Part shown: piece by piece, positions 25,958 to 33,598 of the stretch
Layout: every line of letters begins with the position of its first letter
How positions within the stretch are numbered: the first letter of the stretch is position 1
Assembly (NCBI GenBank): GCA_964584785.1
Contig: CAZPBY010000036.1
Location: 11,624 to 75,623, forward strand
DNA from: JAHFTY01 sp964584785
GTDB lineage: Bacteria > Acidobacteriota > Terriglobia > 20CM-2-55-15
Direction of reading: 5' to 3'
DNA: 64,000 bases
Made by a program: the position numbers and the translations under genes
Notes under the pieces: generated by a model
Databases searched by the model: none
What the model saw: the letters and a program-made list of their open reading frames with translations, nothing else
What the model was told of the DNA's origin: nothing

Positions 25958-26178
25958 CAGCCACCTCTGCCAAACATCCTCAGCCAATCTCCAAATTGCC
26001 ATAAGTCGTGCAGAATGATGCGCCAGGTGGGGCGATGCTTTCCATACGCCGTTCGAAGGCGCCAGCGGACGTAACCGGTTGGAGGCATTGGTAAAAACGG
26101 CCAGTTTCGATACCACTGTCGCGGCGCCAGGCGGAAATAGAAGCGGAACAGGGCCCATGCGATTCCAAGATGTCGCAC
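25957..26178 (-). CDS. Small basic Trp/Arg-rich protein, unknown function
   Basis: The 73-residue protein begins at GTG 26178 (MRHLGIAWALFRFYFRLAPR) and continues QWYRNWPFLPMPPTGYVRW, RLRTAYGKHRPTW. It is strongly basic with nine Trp and many aromatic residues, and has a proline-rich centre. I have seen similar short W-P-F-L-P-x-P-P proteins annotated as hypothetical in acidobacterial genomes, but cannot verify it here. Two other frames overlap on the same strand; this one has the protein-like composition. No clear ribosome site was seen. Confidence 0.55.
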   Translation of the reverse strand: MRHLGIAWALFRFYFRLAPRQWYRNWPFLPMPPTGYVRWRLRTAYGKHRPTWRIILHDLWQFGDWLRMFGRGG

Positions 26179-26241
26179 GCCGTCATGCTACCACGCTACG
26201 GAGACGTAATCTGAAGTCGGACGCGCGGATTCCGTGGCCTT

Positions 26242-26385
26242 TTAATGCTTCATCTGCTTTGCGGCCGGGGGCTGATGGTAGTGCACCAGGATCGGCGCAC
26301 AAGCCAGTGACAGAATCACTGCGAATCCAAACCCAATGATCAGACTCGTGAACACGACGTTTAGTGCGCGATGGACCGGACTCAT
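26242..26385 (-). CDS. Single-pass membrane peptide of 47 residues
   Basis: The frame is open further upstream, but a perfect AGGAGGT ribosome site (26398-26404 region, minus strand) stands 10 bases before the ATG at 26385, giving MSPVHRALNVVFTSLIIGFG. One membrane helix (about 8-31) is followed by a short polar tail with HYHQPPAAKQMKH. No family is recognised. It is transcribed away from comM, whose start is 191 bases off, so the two share a divergent promoter region. Confidence 0.6.
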   Translation of the reverse strand: MSPVHRALNVVFTSLIIGFGFAVILSLACAPILVHYHQPPAAKQMKH

Positions 26386-26576
26386 GCCGGGGTGGACCTC
26401 CTGTCCGTGGCGAGAATAGGCAAGGGTCGTGACCGAAACAATTGGCCGCGGGTAGGAGGCACCCTGAGAGACTGCCGCGGGCGCGAACGACGGGTCGCGA
26501 ACTAAGTCTTGATCGTGGCCAGCGAGTCCTTTATTCTGAAGTCCCCTTGTAGCCGTCCATTTCCCACAACACAAAC

Positions 26577-28115
26577 ATGCTCTTCAAAACTCGGAGTGCG
26601 GCCGTCTATGGCATTGAAGCGTATCTCGTCGATGTTGAAGTAAACCTTTCAGCCGGTGGAACCAACGGTGATTTTTTCATCGTTGGACTTCCGGACACTG
26701 CCGTTCGCGAATCCCGGAGCCGTGTTCTTGCGGCGATTCGCAACAACGGTTTCGGGTCTCCGTTTCAACGGATCATCGTGAATCTGGCGCCTGCGGACAT
26801 GAAGAAGGAAGGTTCGGCGTTTGACCTTCCCATGGCGATCAGCATTCTCGGCGGTTACGGAATGCTCGCCAAGCCGGATCTCTCCGATTACCTGATGGTC
26901 GGTGAACTCTCGCTCGACGGAAAAATCAGAGCCGTTCGTGGCGCATTGTCCATCGCCATGCTTGCACGAGATCGAAAGATTCCTAACCTTCTGGTCGCCC
27001 CCGGCAACGCGCGCGAGGCAGCCGTCGTCGAGGGCGTATCGGTGTATCCGATGCGAACGCTGACCGAGGTCGTCGATTTCATCAATGGAAGCCGGGCGAT
27101 GGAACCCGTCCGCGCACAGCTGTGCACGACTGTCGAAGATACCCAACGGCGTGCCGAAGACTTCCGCGACGTGCGCGGCCAGTTTCACGCCAAGCGGGCG
27201 ATCGAAGTCGCCATGGCTGGAGGTCATAACATGCTTTTGGTGGGACCGCCCGGAGCGGGAAAGACCATGCTCGCGAAGCGCGTTCCCACCATTCTGCCGC
27301 CGATGACCTTCGAAGAAAGTCTTGAGACGACGCGGATTCACTCCGTCGTCGGGCTTCTTGCGCCCGAGACCGGGCTCGTTGTGAGCCGACCGTTTCGATC
27401 GCCGCACCATACGATCTCCGACGCGGGGTTGGTCGGGGGCGGCAGCATTCCTCGGCCGGGCGAAGTCAGCATGGCTCACAACGGAGTCCTGTTCCTTGAC
27501 GAGCTGCCGGAGTTTCCACGCAACGTCCTGGAAGTGCTGCGACAGCCGATCGAGGACCGGCATGTCACGATTGCACGCGCTCAAATGACGCTCACGTTTC
27601 CAGCATCTTTCGTTCTGATCGCGGCTATGAATCCTTGTCCATGCGGTTTCGCGAATGACTTCCGCAAGGAATGTTACTGCACGCCGCCGCAAATCCAGCG
27701 TTACATGTCCAAGATCTCGGGTCCGCTGATGGATCGGATCGACATTCAAATCGACGTGCCGGCTGTTCCTTACAAAGAACTCGCCACAACGCGCGGAGCG
27801 GAATCGTCCGAAGTTATACGGTCGCGAGTGGTCGAGGCGCGAAACACGCAACTGCGGCGTTTCTTCGATGATCACGTTTACACCAACGCGCAAATGGGTC
27901 CTCGCCACATCCGCAAACACTGCGTGCTCACGGCGGAGTGCGAAAAGATCATGGAGAACGCCGTGTCAAAGCTTGGATTTTCTGCTCGCGGATACGACCG
28001 GATTCTCCGGGTTGCGCGCACGATCGCCGATCTGGAGGGCGCTCTGGATCTGGAACCCAAACATCTTTCGGAAGCCGTGCAGTACCGGACGCTCGATCGC
28101 AACCTTTGGCTCTGA
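26577..28115 (+). CDS. comM: YifB/ComM-family Mg-chelatase-like AAA+ ATPase
   Basis: The 512-residue protein has the N-terminal Lon-protease-like ChlI domain (about 1-170; NLSAGGTNGDFFIVGLPDTA, MKKEGSAFDLPMAISILGGY). A AAA+ domain follows with Walker A LLVGPPGAGKTMLAKRVP near 221 and Walker B GVLFLDELPEFPRN near 303. The zinc-like cluster AMNPCPCGF with KECYCTPPQI sits near 350-370. The C-terminal Mg_chelatase_C domain ends the protein. ComM acts as a helicase in branch migration during natural transformation. Full length and intact. Confidence 0.94.
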   Translation: MLFKTRSAAVYGIEAYLVDVEVNLSAGGTNGDFFIVGLPDTAVRESRSRVLAAIRNNGFGSPFQRIIVNLAPADMKKEGSAFDLPMAISILGGYGMLAKPDLSDYLMVGELSLDGKIRAVRGALSIAMLARDRKIPNLLVAPGNAREAAVVEGVSVYPMRTLTEVVDFINGSRAMEPVRAQLCTTVEDTQRRAEDFRDVRGQFHAKRAIEVAMAGGHNMLLVGPPGAGKTMLAKRVPTILPPMTFEESLETTRIHSVVGLLAPETGLVVSRPFRSPHHTISDAGLVGGGSIPRPGEVSMAHNGVLFLDELPEFPRNVLEVLRQPIEDRHVTIARAQMTLTFPASFVLIAAMNPCPCGFANDFRKECYCTPPQIQRYMSKISGPLMDRIDIQIDVPAVPYKELATTRGAESSEVIRSRVVEARNTQLRRFFDDHVYTNAQMGPRHIRKHCVLTAECEKIMENAVSKLGFSARGYDRILRVARTIADLEGALDLEPKHLSEAVQYRTLDRNLWL

Positions 28116-28130
28116 CGAGGAATCTTCCAA

Positions 28131-28472
28131 ATGAAAATCAATCGACGTGCGTTTATTTCTCTCGTGTTTGCCACGCCGCTGCAGACGACGCAGCTTTCTG
28201 TAGCCGTGCTGGAAGTATTCGAGAGTGGCCAGGGTGTGATGGCTGTTCTCGTTCGCCATGCGGCTGCGGTCGAGCGCGACCGTTTCGCGAACTGGCTGCG
28301 GTCGCACCCGAAATCGGCGGTGCGGGTCCGCACTACAAGCGGAGCGGACGCGCCCGGCACCCTGTTTCGCGTACGGATGTGCTTCGGTCGCGGTCTGATC
28401 ATTTTTCAAACGCGTATGAACGTTCGTGAAAGGGATGTTCTATCGGTCACCGCTGGCGCGGGCGGATACTAA
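28131..28472 (+). CDS. Small exported protein, unknown
   Basis: The 113-residue frame starts 15 bases after comM with MKINRRAFISLVFATPLQTT, which has an N-R-R-A-F start like a short Tat or Sec leader but lacks a clear twin-Arg S-RR-x-F-L-K consensus. The rest has alternating strands (VAVLEVFESGQGVMAVLVRH, GTLFRVRMCFGRGLIIFQTR). No family is known to me. Its 3' end reaches to within 34 bases of the antitoxin start. It could be a genuine short gene or a remnant. Confidence 0.45.
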   Translation: MKINRRAFISLVFATPLQTTQLSVAVLEVFESGQGVMAVLVRHAAAVERDRFANWLRSHPKSAVRVRTTSGADAPGTLFRVRMCFGRGLIIFQTRMNVRERDVLSVTAGAGGY

Positions 28473-28506
28473 CGTGGCGTTGACAGTTTATTCGAACGCC
28501 GACATA

Positions 28507-28761
28507 ATGTCCGACATGAAGATCTTCACTGTTCGGGATTTGGACCGTGAGCCCTCCACCGTTCTGGACGCGGCGGATCGCGATGGCATCGTTTGTATTA
28601 AGCGTCGTGACGGCCGGACCTATACGGTTCGGCCGGAAGCCGGCGGAGCGGCGAAAATGACGTCCTTTCCTGATCTCGCCGCGCGCCGCGACGCTATTTT
28701 CGCAAACCGGATCCCGGGCGTTCACGTCCGACGAGTCGACAAACTGATCGCCGGTGAATGA
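28507..28761 (+). CDS. Phd/YefM-like antitoxin
   Basis: The 84-residue protein (ATG 28507, or ATG 28516) begins MSDMKIFTVRDLDREPSTVL: the T-V-R-D-L-x-x-x-P-S-x-V-L-D pattern is that of prevent-host-death antitoxins that bind operator DNA with their N-terminus. The C-terminal half (FPDLAARRDAIF) would wrap the toxin. Its TGA overlaps the PIN-toxin ATG (ATGA), the standard arrangement of a vapBC-type module. The weak upstream in-frame start at 28426 would overlap the preceding gene and lacks homology-like character. Confidence 0.8.
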   Translation: MSDMKIFTVRDLDREPSTVLDAADRDGIVCIKRRDGRTYTVRPEAGGAAKMTSFPDLAARRDAIFANRIPGVHVRRVDKLIAGE

Positions 28762-29222
28762 ATCCTTACGCCGATACGAACTTTTATACGCGTATCTACC
28801 TTCAACTGCCGGAAAGCCGGCTGGCCGATCAGCTATTACGAGATGCTCTCAAAAATGAAGCGCGGCCGCTACCGCTGACATGGCTGCTCCGCGTCGAGAT
28901 TGTCAATGCGTTTCAACTGCATGTGTTTCAGGCGCGCGATGCCGGCCAGTCCTATATTTCAGCGCAACAGGCAGGGCTCGCATCGCAAAACTTCCACAAC
29001 GACGCGCAAAGTGCGGAGTTTCTGCGGCCCGCCGTGGTGCCGGTCGCAGATCTTGAGAAAAAATTTGAAGAACTTTCTCTCCGCCGCACGGCGCGTCACG
29101 GTTTCCGTACCTACGATCTTCTCCATGTCGCTTCGGCTGTCCTGCTCGAGTGTGACACGTTTTGGAGTTTCGATACCAAAGCGTCGCATCTCGCAAAGCT
29201 CGAAGGCCTTCAGGTTCGTTAA
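28758..29222 (+). CDS. PIN-domain ribonuclease toxin (VapC-like)
   Basis: The 154-residue PIN protein has the acidic catalytic set: D6 in MNPYADTNFYTRIYL, E48 in WLLRVEIVNAF, D119 in RTYDLLHVASAVLLECD, and D139 in FWSFDTKASHLAKLEGL. The order and spacing match VapC-type endoribonucleases, which cut tRNA or rRNA. It is translationally coupled to the Phd-like antitoxin. A gene-poor stretch of 830 bases follows, consistent with a mobile or decaying insertion site. Confidence 0.87.
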   Translation: MNPYADTNFYTRIYLQLPESRLADQLLRDALKNEARPLPLTWLLRVEIVNAFQLHVFQARDAGQSYISAQQAGLASQNFHNDAQSAEFLRPAVVPVADLEKKFEELSLRRTARHGFRTYDLLHVASAVLLECDTFWSFDTKASHLAKLEGLQVR

Positions 29223-30057
29223 GTCAGCCCGACGTGGTGACGTTACATCAACGATTTCTCAATCTCACCGGTTCACCGACCGGCCATGTCGACGGCGTTC
29301 AGCAACTCACGGCCACGTTGCATGGTCCTTTTAAACGCCGGCCTGCGCGAGGATTAGCCCAGCCGTTTGTTCGGCTTGATTGACGCTTGTCGGCGACCCG
29401 GCGAGAGTTTTCTTTGCGACGAAAATATCGTTTTCCGGCGCACTGAAACCTGGATCCGGCGCTCCGACGATTGGGTAGGCGGCGAAATAAACTGACGGTG
29501 TCGTCGCGGCGATCAATTCCGGTGCCTTGTTCATTTACGCTGCGCAGCAGAAGGCTAAATCCGAGGCAACAACCATTTAACGCGACGATGAAGATGATTG
29601 GCGTGGCGCGATGAAGGTTGGTTTTGTCTCAACAAAGATCATTGTTGAGGCATTTCAAATCGACAAAATCGAGTAGCGCTGCAACTTACAGAAGCCAAAC
29701 AAGAAAGCTCGTGTCATTTCTAATTGATCATGAGGCAAATCAAACGCGCAACGGCGTTAAGCAAACGGACTCCGGGGCTTTGCCCATTTGATCCGAGCCG
29801 GCGGCTGTTTATTTCGTGGCGAAAACAACTGACGGCGTTACAGTGGAGGTCTTCTCGACCCTATTGAAAACGGGTTCCGTCCCGCCGAAGACCTTCGCCG
29901 GAGAGCCGTTAATTAATGATGCGCCTAGGCCCGATAATAGTGGACCAGTGAAATCACGTTATAGACGTCAACTTTGTCGCAGCTGTCCTCCTCTGAGTCT
30001 GGTTTTGAAATCGTCCGTAAGCTGAGCTTCGCTCCTGGAAAGAACCAGACTTGAAGC
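29223..30057. other. Gene-poor stretch with possible gene remnants
   Basis: No convincing gene. A minus-strand frame at 29331-29534 contains ATTPSVYFAAYPIVGAPDPG, and a plus-strand frame ending at 30025 reads SEPAAVYFVAKTTDGVTVEV from about 29795; the two share a x-VYF-A pattern and a GTTTATTTCG core but face opposite ways, as if two pieces of one decayed gene family. A hairpin CTCAACAA-AGATCA-TTGTTGAG lies at 29628-29649. The middle (about 29540-29760) is more A/T-rich than its surroundings. Confidence 0.4.
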
Positions 30058-30582
30058 TCATGGTTTCCAATTCGTAATCAGTTGAATGGCCTTGGCGCGG
30101 TCATCTTCCACGGGCACGAGAATCAAAAACCTCTGGCCGTCGCGGCTCGGCGCATAGATCTCTCGACCGCCGCTAATAACAATATCCTTGCGCTGGAACA
30201 GTCGCGTGGGTGTTGAGAATCCGGGAGCTGGAGCGCTTGGGGTTACTTTCACCGCCATCAGCGTCTGGTCGTCTGACAGAAAGTAGAGTTCACGACCGTC
30301 CTGGCGCCAAACGGGGTTGCTGCCGCCATTTGTCGATATCCGCCGCTTGTTGCCCAGAACAGGGAAGGATTGAACAAGAACTTCATTGCGACTCGATTCG
30401 TCGCTGACATACGCGACCCAGTGGCCGTCCGGCGAAATTCGTCCGTCATGTTCGTCCACCGGAGAATTCAAATACGGATGAGCCTGATGGTCCGCCGACA
30501 TCGAAAGGATCCAAAGGTCGCTTCGGTTTTGAGGTGAGCTTCTCAAGACGAGCAAGTTTTGACCGTCGGGTGACCAACTCAT
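30058..30582 (-). pseudogene. C-terminal propeller fragment of the Ser/Thr kinase gene
   Basis: The frame (open from 30627; first useful ATG 30582, MSWSPDGQNLLVLRSS) encodes about 174 residues of a TolB/WD40-like propeller: SWSPDGQNLLVLR, GRISPDGHWVAYVSDES, NPVWRQDGRELYFLSDD. These match the usual C-terminal blades of acidobacterial kinase-TolB proteins whose N-terminal part lies just upstream in another frame. The ATG overlaps the kinase stop (ATGA). Either it is the severed end of one ancestral gene or it is translated by coupling as a separate chain; see the finding on this junction. Confidence 0.7.
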
Positions 30583-32087
30583 CCCACGAACACGCCTTCG
30601 TTTTGCTTGTCTGAACTGAACACCCAAACAAGAAAATGCTTTTGATCTGGAAGAAAACTGGGCCAGCCGTGTATCAATTCGCGCTTGTCAGAATTCAGAT
30701 GGGTGACTTCGACTGCGTTCCCTCCCCACGCCGGCACACGATAGACGTTGGTTGCATTCGGAACAAAGAGGATCGTGCCATCGCTTGCCCAGGAACCGCC
30801 CTCGGCAACGGGAGCATTCGCGAGGACCTGGGGACTGCCGCCAGCGATATCGACGCGCGCAAGTTTGCCCTGCGCGAAGAAACCCAGGGACCGGTTGTCC
30901 GGTGACCAGAAAATTCCACTGGCATCATCTGTTCTTGACAGAGCGTGGGCGGTCGGTGAATCCAGGGGCCGCACCCAAATGAGGTCTTTCCCGGCGGCAT
31001 TGGGAGCCGTAAACGCTATGAGGCGACCATCAGGCGAGAGCGCGGCGCCGGGATTGCTGAACAGTGAAAATGACTTTTCCGGCGGTACGATCGACGTCCA
31101 TCGAGTTGGTTCCGTAGTCTTAGAACTGGCGAACCAGCGGACAGCAACGAACGTCGCCAGCGCCACAGCAACTGCCACCAACCCGATGACGAGCCCCGAT
31201 ATGCGCCGTCCGAGCGGCGTTGGCAATTCGGTCGTCGAGTCACTTAAAGCGGACTCGATTTCCAAACGCGCATCGGCGATGGCATGCAACCGATGACGAA
31301 CATCTTTCGCCAGACAGCGGCGCAACAGGCGGCGAACCGCTTGCGGTGTTTCCGCTGGCAGCCGTTCCCATTCCGGTTCCTCGTGAACGATTGCAGCGAG
31401 AATGTCGGTGGTCGTTTCGCCTGCGAACGCCCTGCCGCCCGTCAGCATTTCGAACAGCAAAACACCAAAGGCCCAGACGTCCGTTCGCGCGTCCAGTTGT
31501 TTGCCGCGCGATTGCTCCGGACTCATGTACGCGGCTGTTCCGAGAATCACGCCGGGAATCGATGCGACCGACATCATTGTCGGTGAATTGGATACCATCG
31601 GGAGCAACGGCTCTTCCGTGAAAACCTTCGCCAACCCGAAGTCGAGAACCTTCACCTTTCCGTCGGGTGTGATCTTGATGTTTGCAGGCTTGAGGTCACG
31701 ATGCAGGACTCCTTTCTCATGCGCCGCTTCGAGCGCCTCCGCGATCTGGCGAGCGATCTCGATTCCTTCGTCGACTGGAACCGCGCCGCCCTCGATGCGG
31801 TCGGCGAGCGTATCGCCCGGCACGTACTCCATCACGAGGAAATGGCGTTCCGCTGTTTCTTCCACTCCATAGATTCCGGCAATATTGGAATGATTCAGTG
31901 ACGCCAGAACACGAGCTTCCCGCTGAAATCGTGAAACGCGTTCCACGTCGTGAAGGAAAGCGTCCGGCAGGCACTTGATCGCGACCGTACGGCCAAGCTT
32001 CGAGTCAGTGGCTTGGTGAACTTCACCCATACCACACTTGCCGAGATGCGCCGTGATCTCGTAGTGCGCGAGCTTTGTACCGATCAT
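30579..32087 (-). CDS. Eukaryote-like Ser/Thr protein kinase with truncated propeller
   Basis: The 502-residue protein has an N-terminal Hanks kinase domain (about 8-270): Gly loop LGKCGMGEVHQA, ATP Lys in TVAIKCLP, VLHRDLKPANIKI, VLDFGLAK, AAYMSPEQSRG. A membrane helix follows at about 297-316 (GLVIGLVAVAVALATFVAVR). An extracytoplasmic TolB-like propeller then begins (AALSPDGRLIAFTAPN, FWSPDNRSLGFFAQG) but stops after LVWVFSSDKQNEGVFVG. Relatives usually run to 850-900 residues, so roughly 200 propeller residues are missing and the rest continues in another frame at 30058-30582. Confidence 0.88.
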   Translation of the reverse strand: MIGTKLAHYEITAHLGKCGMGEVHQATDSKLGRTVAIKCLPDAFLHDVERVSRFQREARVLASLNHSNIAGIYGVEETAERHFLVMEYVPGDTLADRIEGGAVPVDEGIEIARQIAEALEAAHEKGVLHRDLKPANIKITPDGKVKVLDFGLAKVFTEEPLLPMVSNSPTMMSVASIPGVILGTAAYMSPEQSRGKQLDARTDVWAFGVLLFEMLTGGRAFAGETTTDILAAIVHEEPEWERLPAETPQAVRRLLRRCLAKDVRHRLHAIADARLEIESALSDSTTELPTPLGRRISGLVIGLVAVAVALATFVAVRWFASSKTTEPTRWTSIVPPEKSFSLFSNPGAALSPDGRLIAFTAPNAAGKDLIWVRPLDSPTAHALSRTDDASGIFWSPDNRSLGFFAQGKLARVDIAGGSPQVLANAPVAEGGSWASDGTILFVPNATNVYRVPAWGGNAVEVTHLNSDKRELIHGWPSFLPDQKHFLVWVFSSDKQNEGVFVG

Positions 32088-32381
32088 TTGGGCAGCATCT
32101 TACCAGATGGTTTTTTGCGGGCAAGGAATTGGCAATCCGGTGAACATCACGGTAGCTGACGGATGAGGTCGTCAAACGAAACCGTGAGCGAAGGCACCTA
32201 AAGGTTTCGCGACGCATCCCAAGGCGCTCTTTTTCTGGGGATCAGTGAATGGCCGCCATTCTACAGCGTTCTGCTCGTGAGGCTGTGATAGGCATCGCGC
32301 ATGTTATCCGAAAAGGGACACCGGTGTGGCGGCCGTTCATACCCTGTACCGGAGTGAAAACGGCGTGTAGAATCTCAGGCC

Positions 32382-32729
32382 ATGGCGCTCATCGTGAATT
32401 CTCGCGTTTCGGCCGACACCGTGGTTTTGGATCTCGAAGGACGGTTGTGGGTACTCGATTTGCCGCTCCACGATCAGGTGCGTGATCTGCTCGCAGCAGG
32501 CTGCCGTTACTTCGTTGTGAATCTCGAGAAGGTGGAGTACATCGATAGTTCGGGGCTGGGCCAGCTGGTGGCTCTGTGGACTTCCGTGCGAACAAGAGGC
32601 GGGAACCTGGTGCTGATGCGGCCAACCGAGCGTGTTCGGCGTCTGTTCTCGGTCACTCGGTTGAATGTGGTCTTCGATGTTTTCCAGGACGAAGACAAGG
32701 CTAAGGGCGCGATCCGGAGGGAAGGTTAG
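32382..32729 (+). CDS. STAS-domain anti-sigma-factor antagonist
   Basis: The 115-residue protein is a single STAS domain: TVVLDLEGRLWVLDLPLHDQ is the first strand-helix, and VEYIDSSGLGQLVALWTSVR at about 52-71 carries the phospho-acceptor Ser in the D-S-S-G-L-G loop. Such proteins are controlled by Ser phosphorylation from HPK-type kinases and by PP2C phosphatases in partner-switch circuits. No partner kinase of that kind is nearby, though a Hanks kinase lies 294 bases away on the other strand. Its last 4 bases overlap the next minus-strand gene tail to tail. Confidence 0.85.
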   Translation: MALIVNSRVSADTVVLDLEGRLWVLDLPLHDQVRDLLAAGCRYFVVNLEKVEYIDSSGLGQLVALWTSVRTRGGNLVLMRPTERVRRLFSVTRLNVVFDVFQDEDKAKGAIRREG

Positions 32730-33598
32730 CCGCGCAACACCGGACGCGTCAAACAGGTTGGTCCTCCACTGCCCGGTATGCAGATCTCACTTCCGTCAAA
32801 CTCGGATACCCGGCAGCCCACCGCTTCCATTCGCGCGCCCGTCAACGGATTTCCAGCGACCATGACGATACGCCGGGGCGCGATCGCCAGGACATTGCAT
32901 CCAAGCGAATTGAACTCTGTTTCGTGTACATCGATCATTTGAATCCCGCGCTTCGCCAGTAAGTCGAACATGGCTACCGGAAGCAACGGCCGGTACACGA
33001 CCGCGAGGTCGTCGTCGAGAAGGCTGATGAACGACTGCAGATGGAGAACTTCGTTCACGCCGTGCCAGTACGGCAGGTCGAATGCGATGACTTTCACATC
33101 CAGCTGGCTCAGCAAATCCTCCAGCGCCTGAATGCCTTCGGTGTTTGTGCGAAAACTCCGTCCGGCGAGAAGAGTGTGGTTATCGAGCCAGAGCGTATCG
33201 CCCGCTTCGGCGGTGGCGTTTCCGTCGATGATTCCGAAAACCGGAATGTCCCAACGTCCGCAAACGCCGGCGAAAGCCGGACCCTCACCGCGACGTGCGA
33301 CCTTGCCGGTTTGAAGAATGATGGCCCCGCGATTGGTCATCAGGACGGGATCATGGACGTAGAGTGAGTCCAGGCCCGTGCGCTCATCAGCCGGCAGGTA
33401 GAGCGGTTCGGCTCCGGCCTCAGTCACCAGTGAGACAAATGCCTGATGATGCATGGATGCGAGATTCAGATCGGGCGGACGGATGTAGTTCAAGGATGCC
33501 CACTCGCGCTGGATGGCGTCGTCGGACCGAAATGCCTCCGCGGGCCGCTTGAGAACGACACGCCGCAGCGGCGCCACCATGCTGTGATTGTGAATCAC
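32726..33598 (-). CDS. Dimethylargininase/amidinotransferase-superfamily protein
   Basis: The 290-residue protein belongs to the guanidino-group modifying superfamily (DDAH, arginine deiminase). The substrate-side Asp lies in LDSLYVHDPVLMT, the EAGD loop in GNATAEAGDTLWLDNH, catalytic His in the GVNEVLHLQSFIS segment near 180, and nucleophilic Cys in GGPTCLTRP near 283. The start is the GTG at 33598, overlapping the upstream spermidine-synthase-like stop by four bases (GTGA); an ATG 18 bases further in is the alternative. The natural substrate (methylarginine, arginine or another) is not settled. Confidence 0.8.
   Translation of the reverse strand: MIHNHSMVAPLRRVVLKRPAEAFRSDDAIQREWASLNYIRPPDLNLASMHHQAFVSLVTEAGAEPLYLPADERTGLDSLYVHDPVLMTNRGAIILQTGKVARRGEGPAFAGVCGRWDIPVFGIIDGNATAEAGDTLWLDNHTLLAGRSFRTNTEGIQALEDLLSQLDVKVIAFDLPYWHGVNEVLHLQSFISLLDDDLAVVYRPLLPVAMFDLLAKRGIQMIDVHETEFNSLGCNVLAIAPRRIVMVAGNPLTGARMEAVGCRVSEFDGSEICIPGSGGPTCLTRPVLRG

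Noticed and set aside
26649..27920. Minus-strand frame of 423 codons
   Set aside because: Antisense to comM; Arg/His-rich with no family signature.
29331..29534. Minus-strand frame as a genuine gene
   Set aside because: Short, without ribosome site, and best read as a possible remnant.
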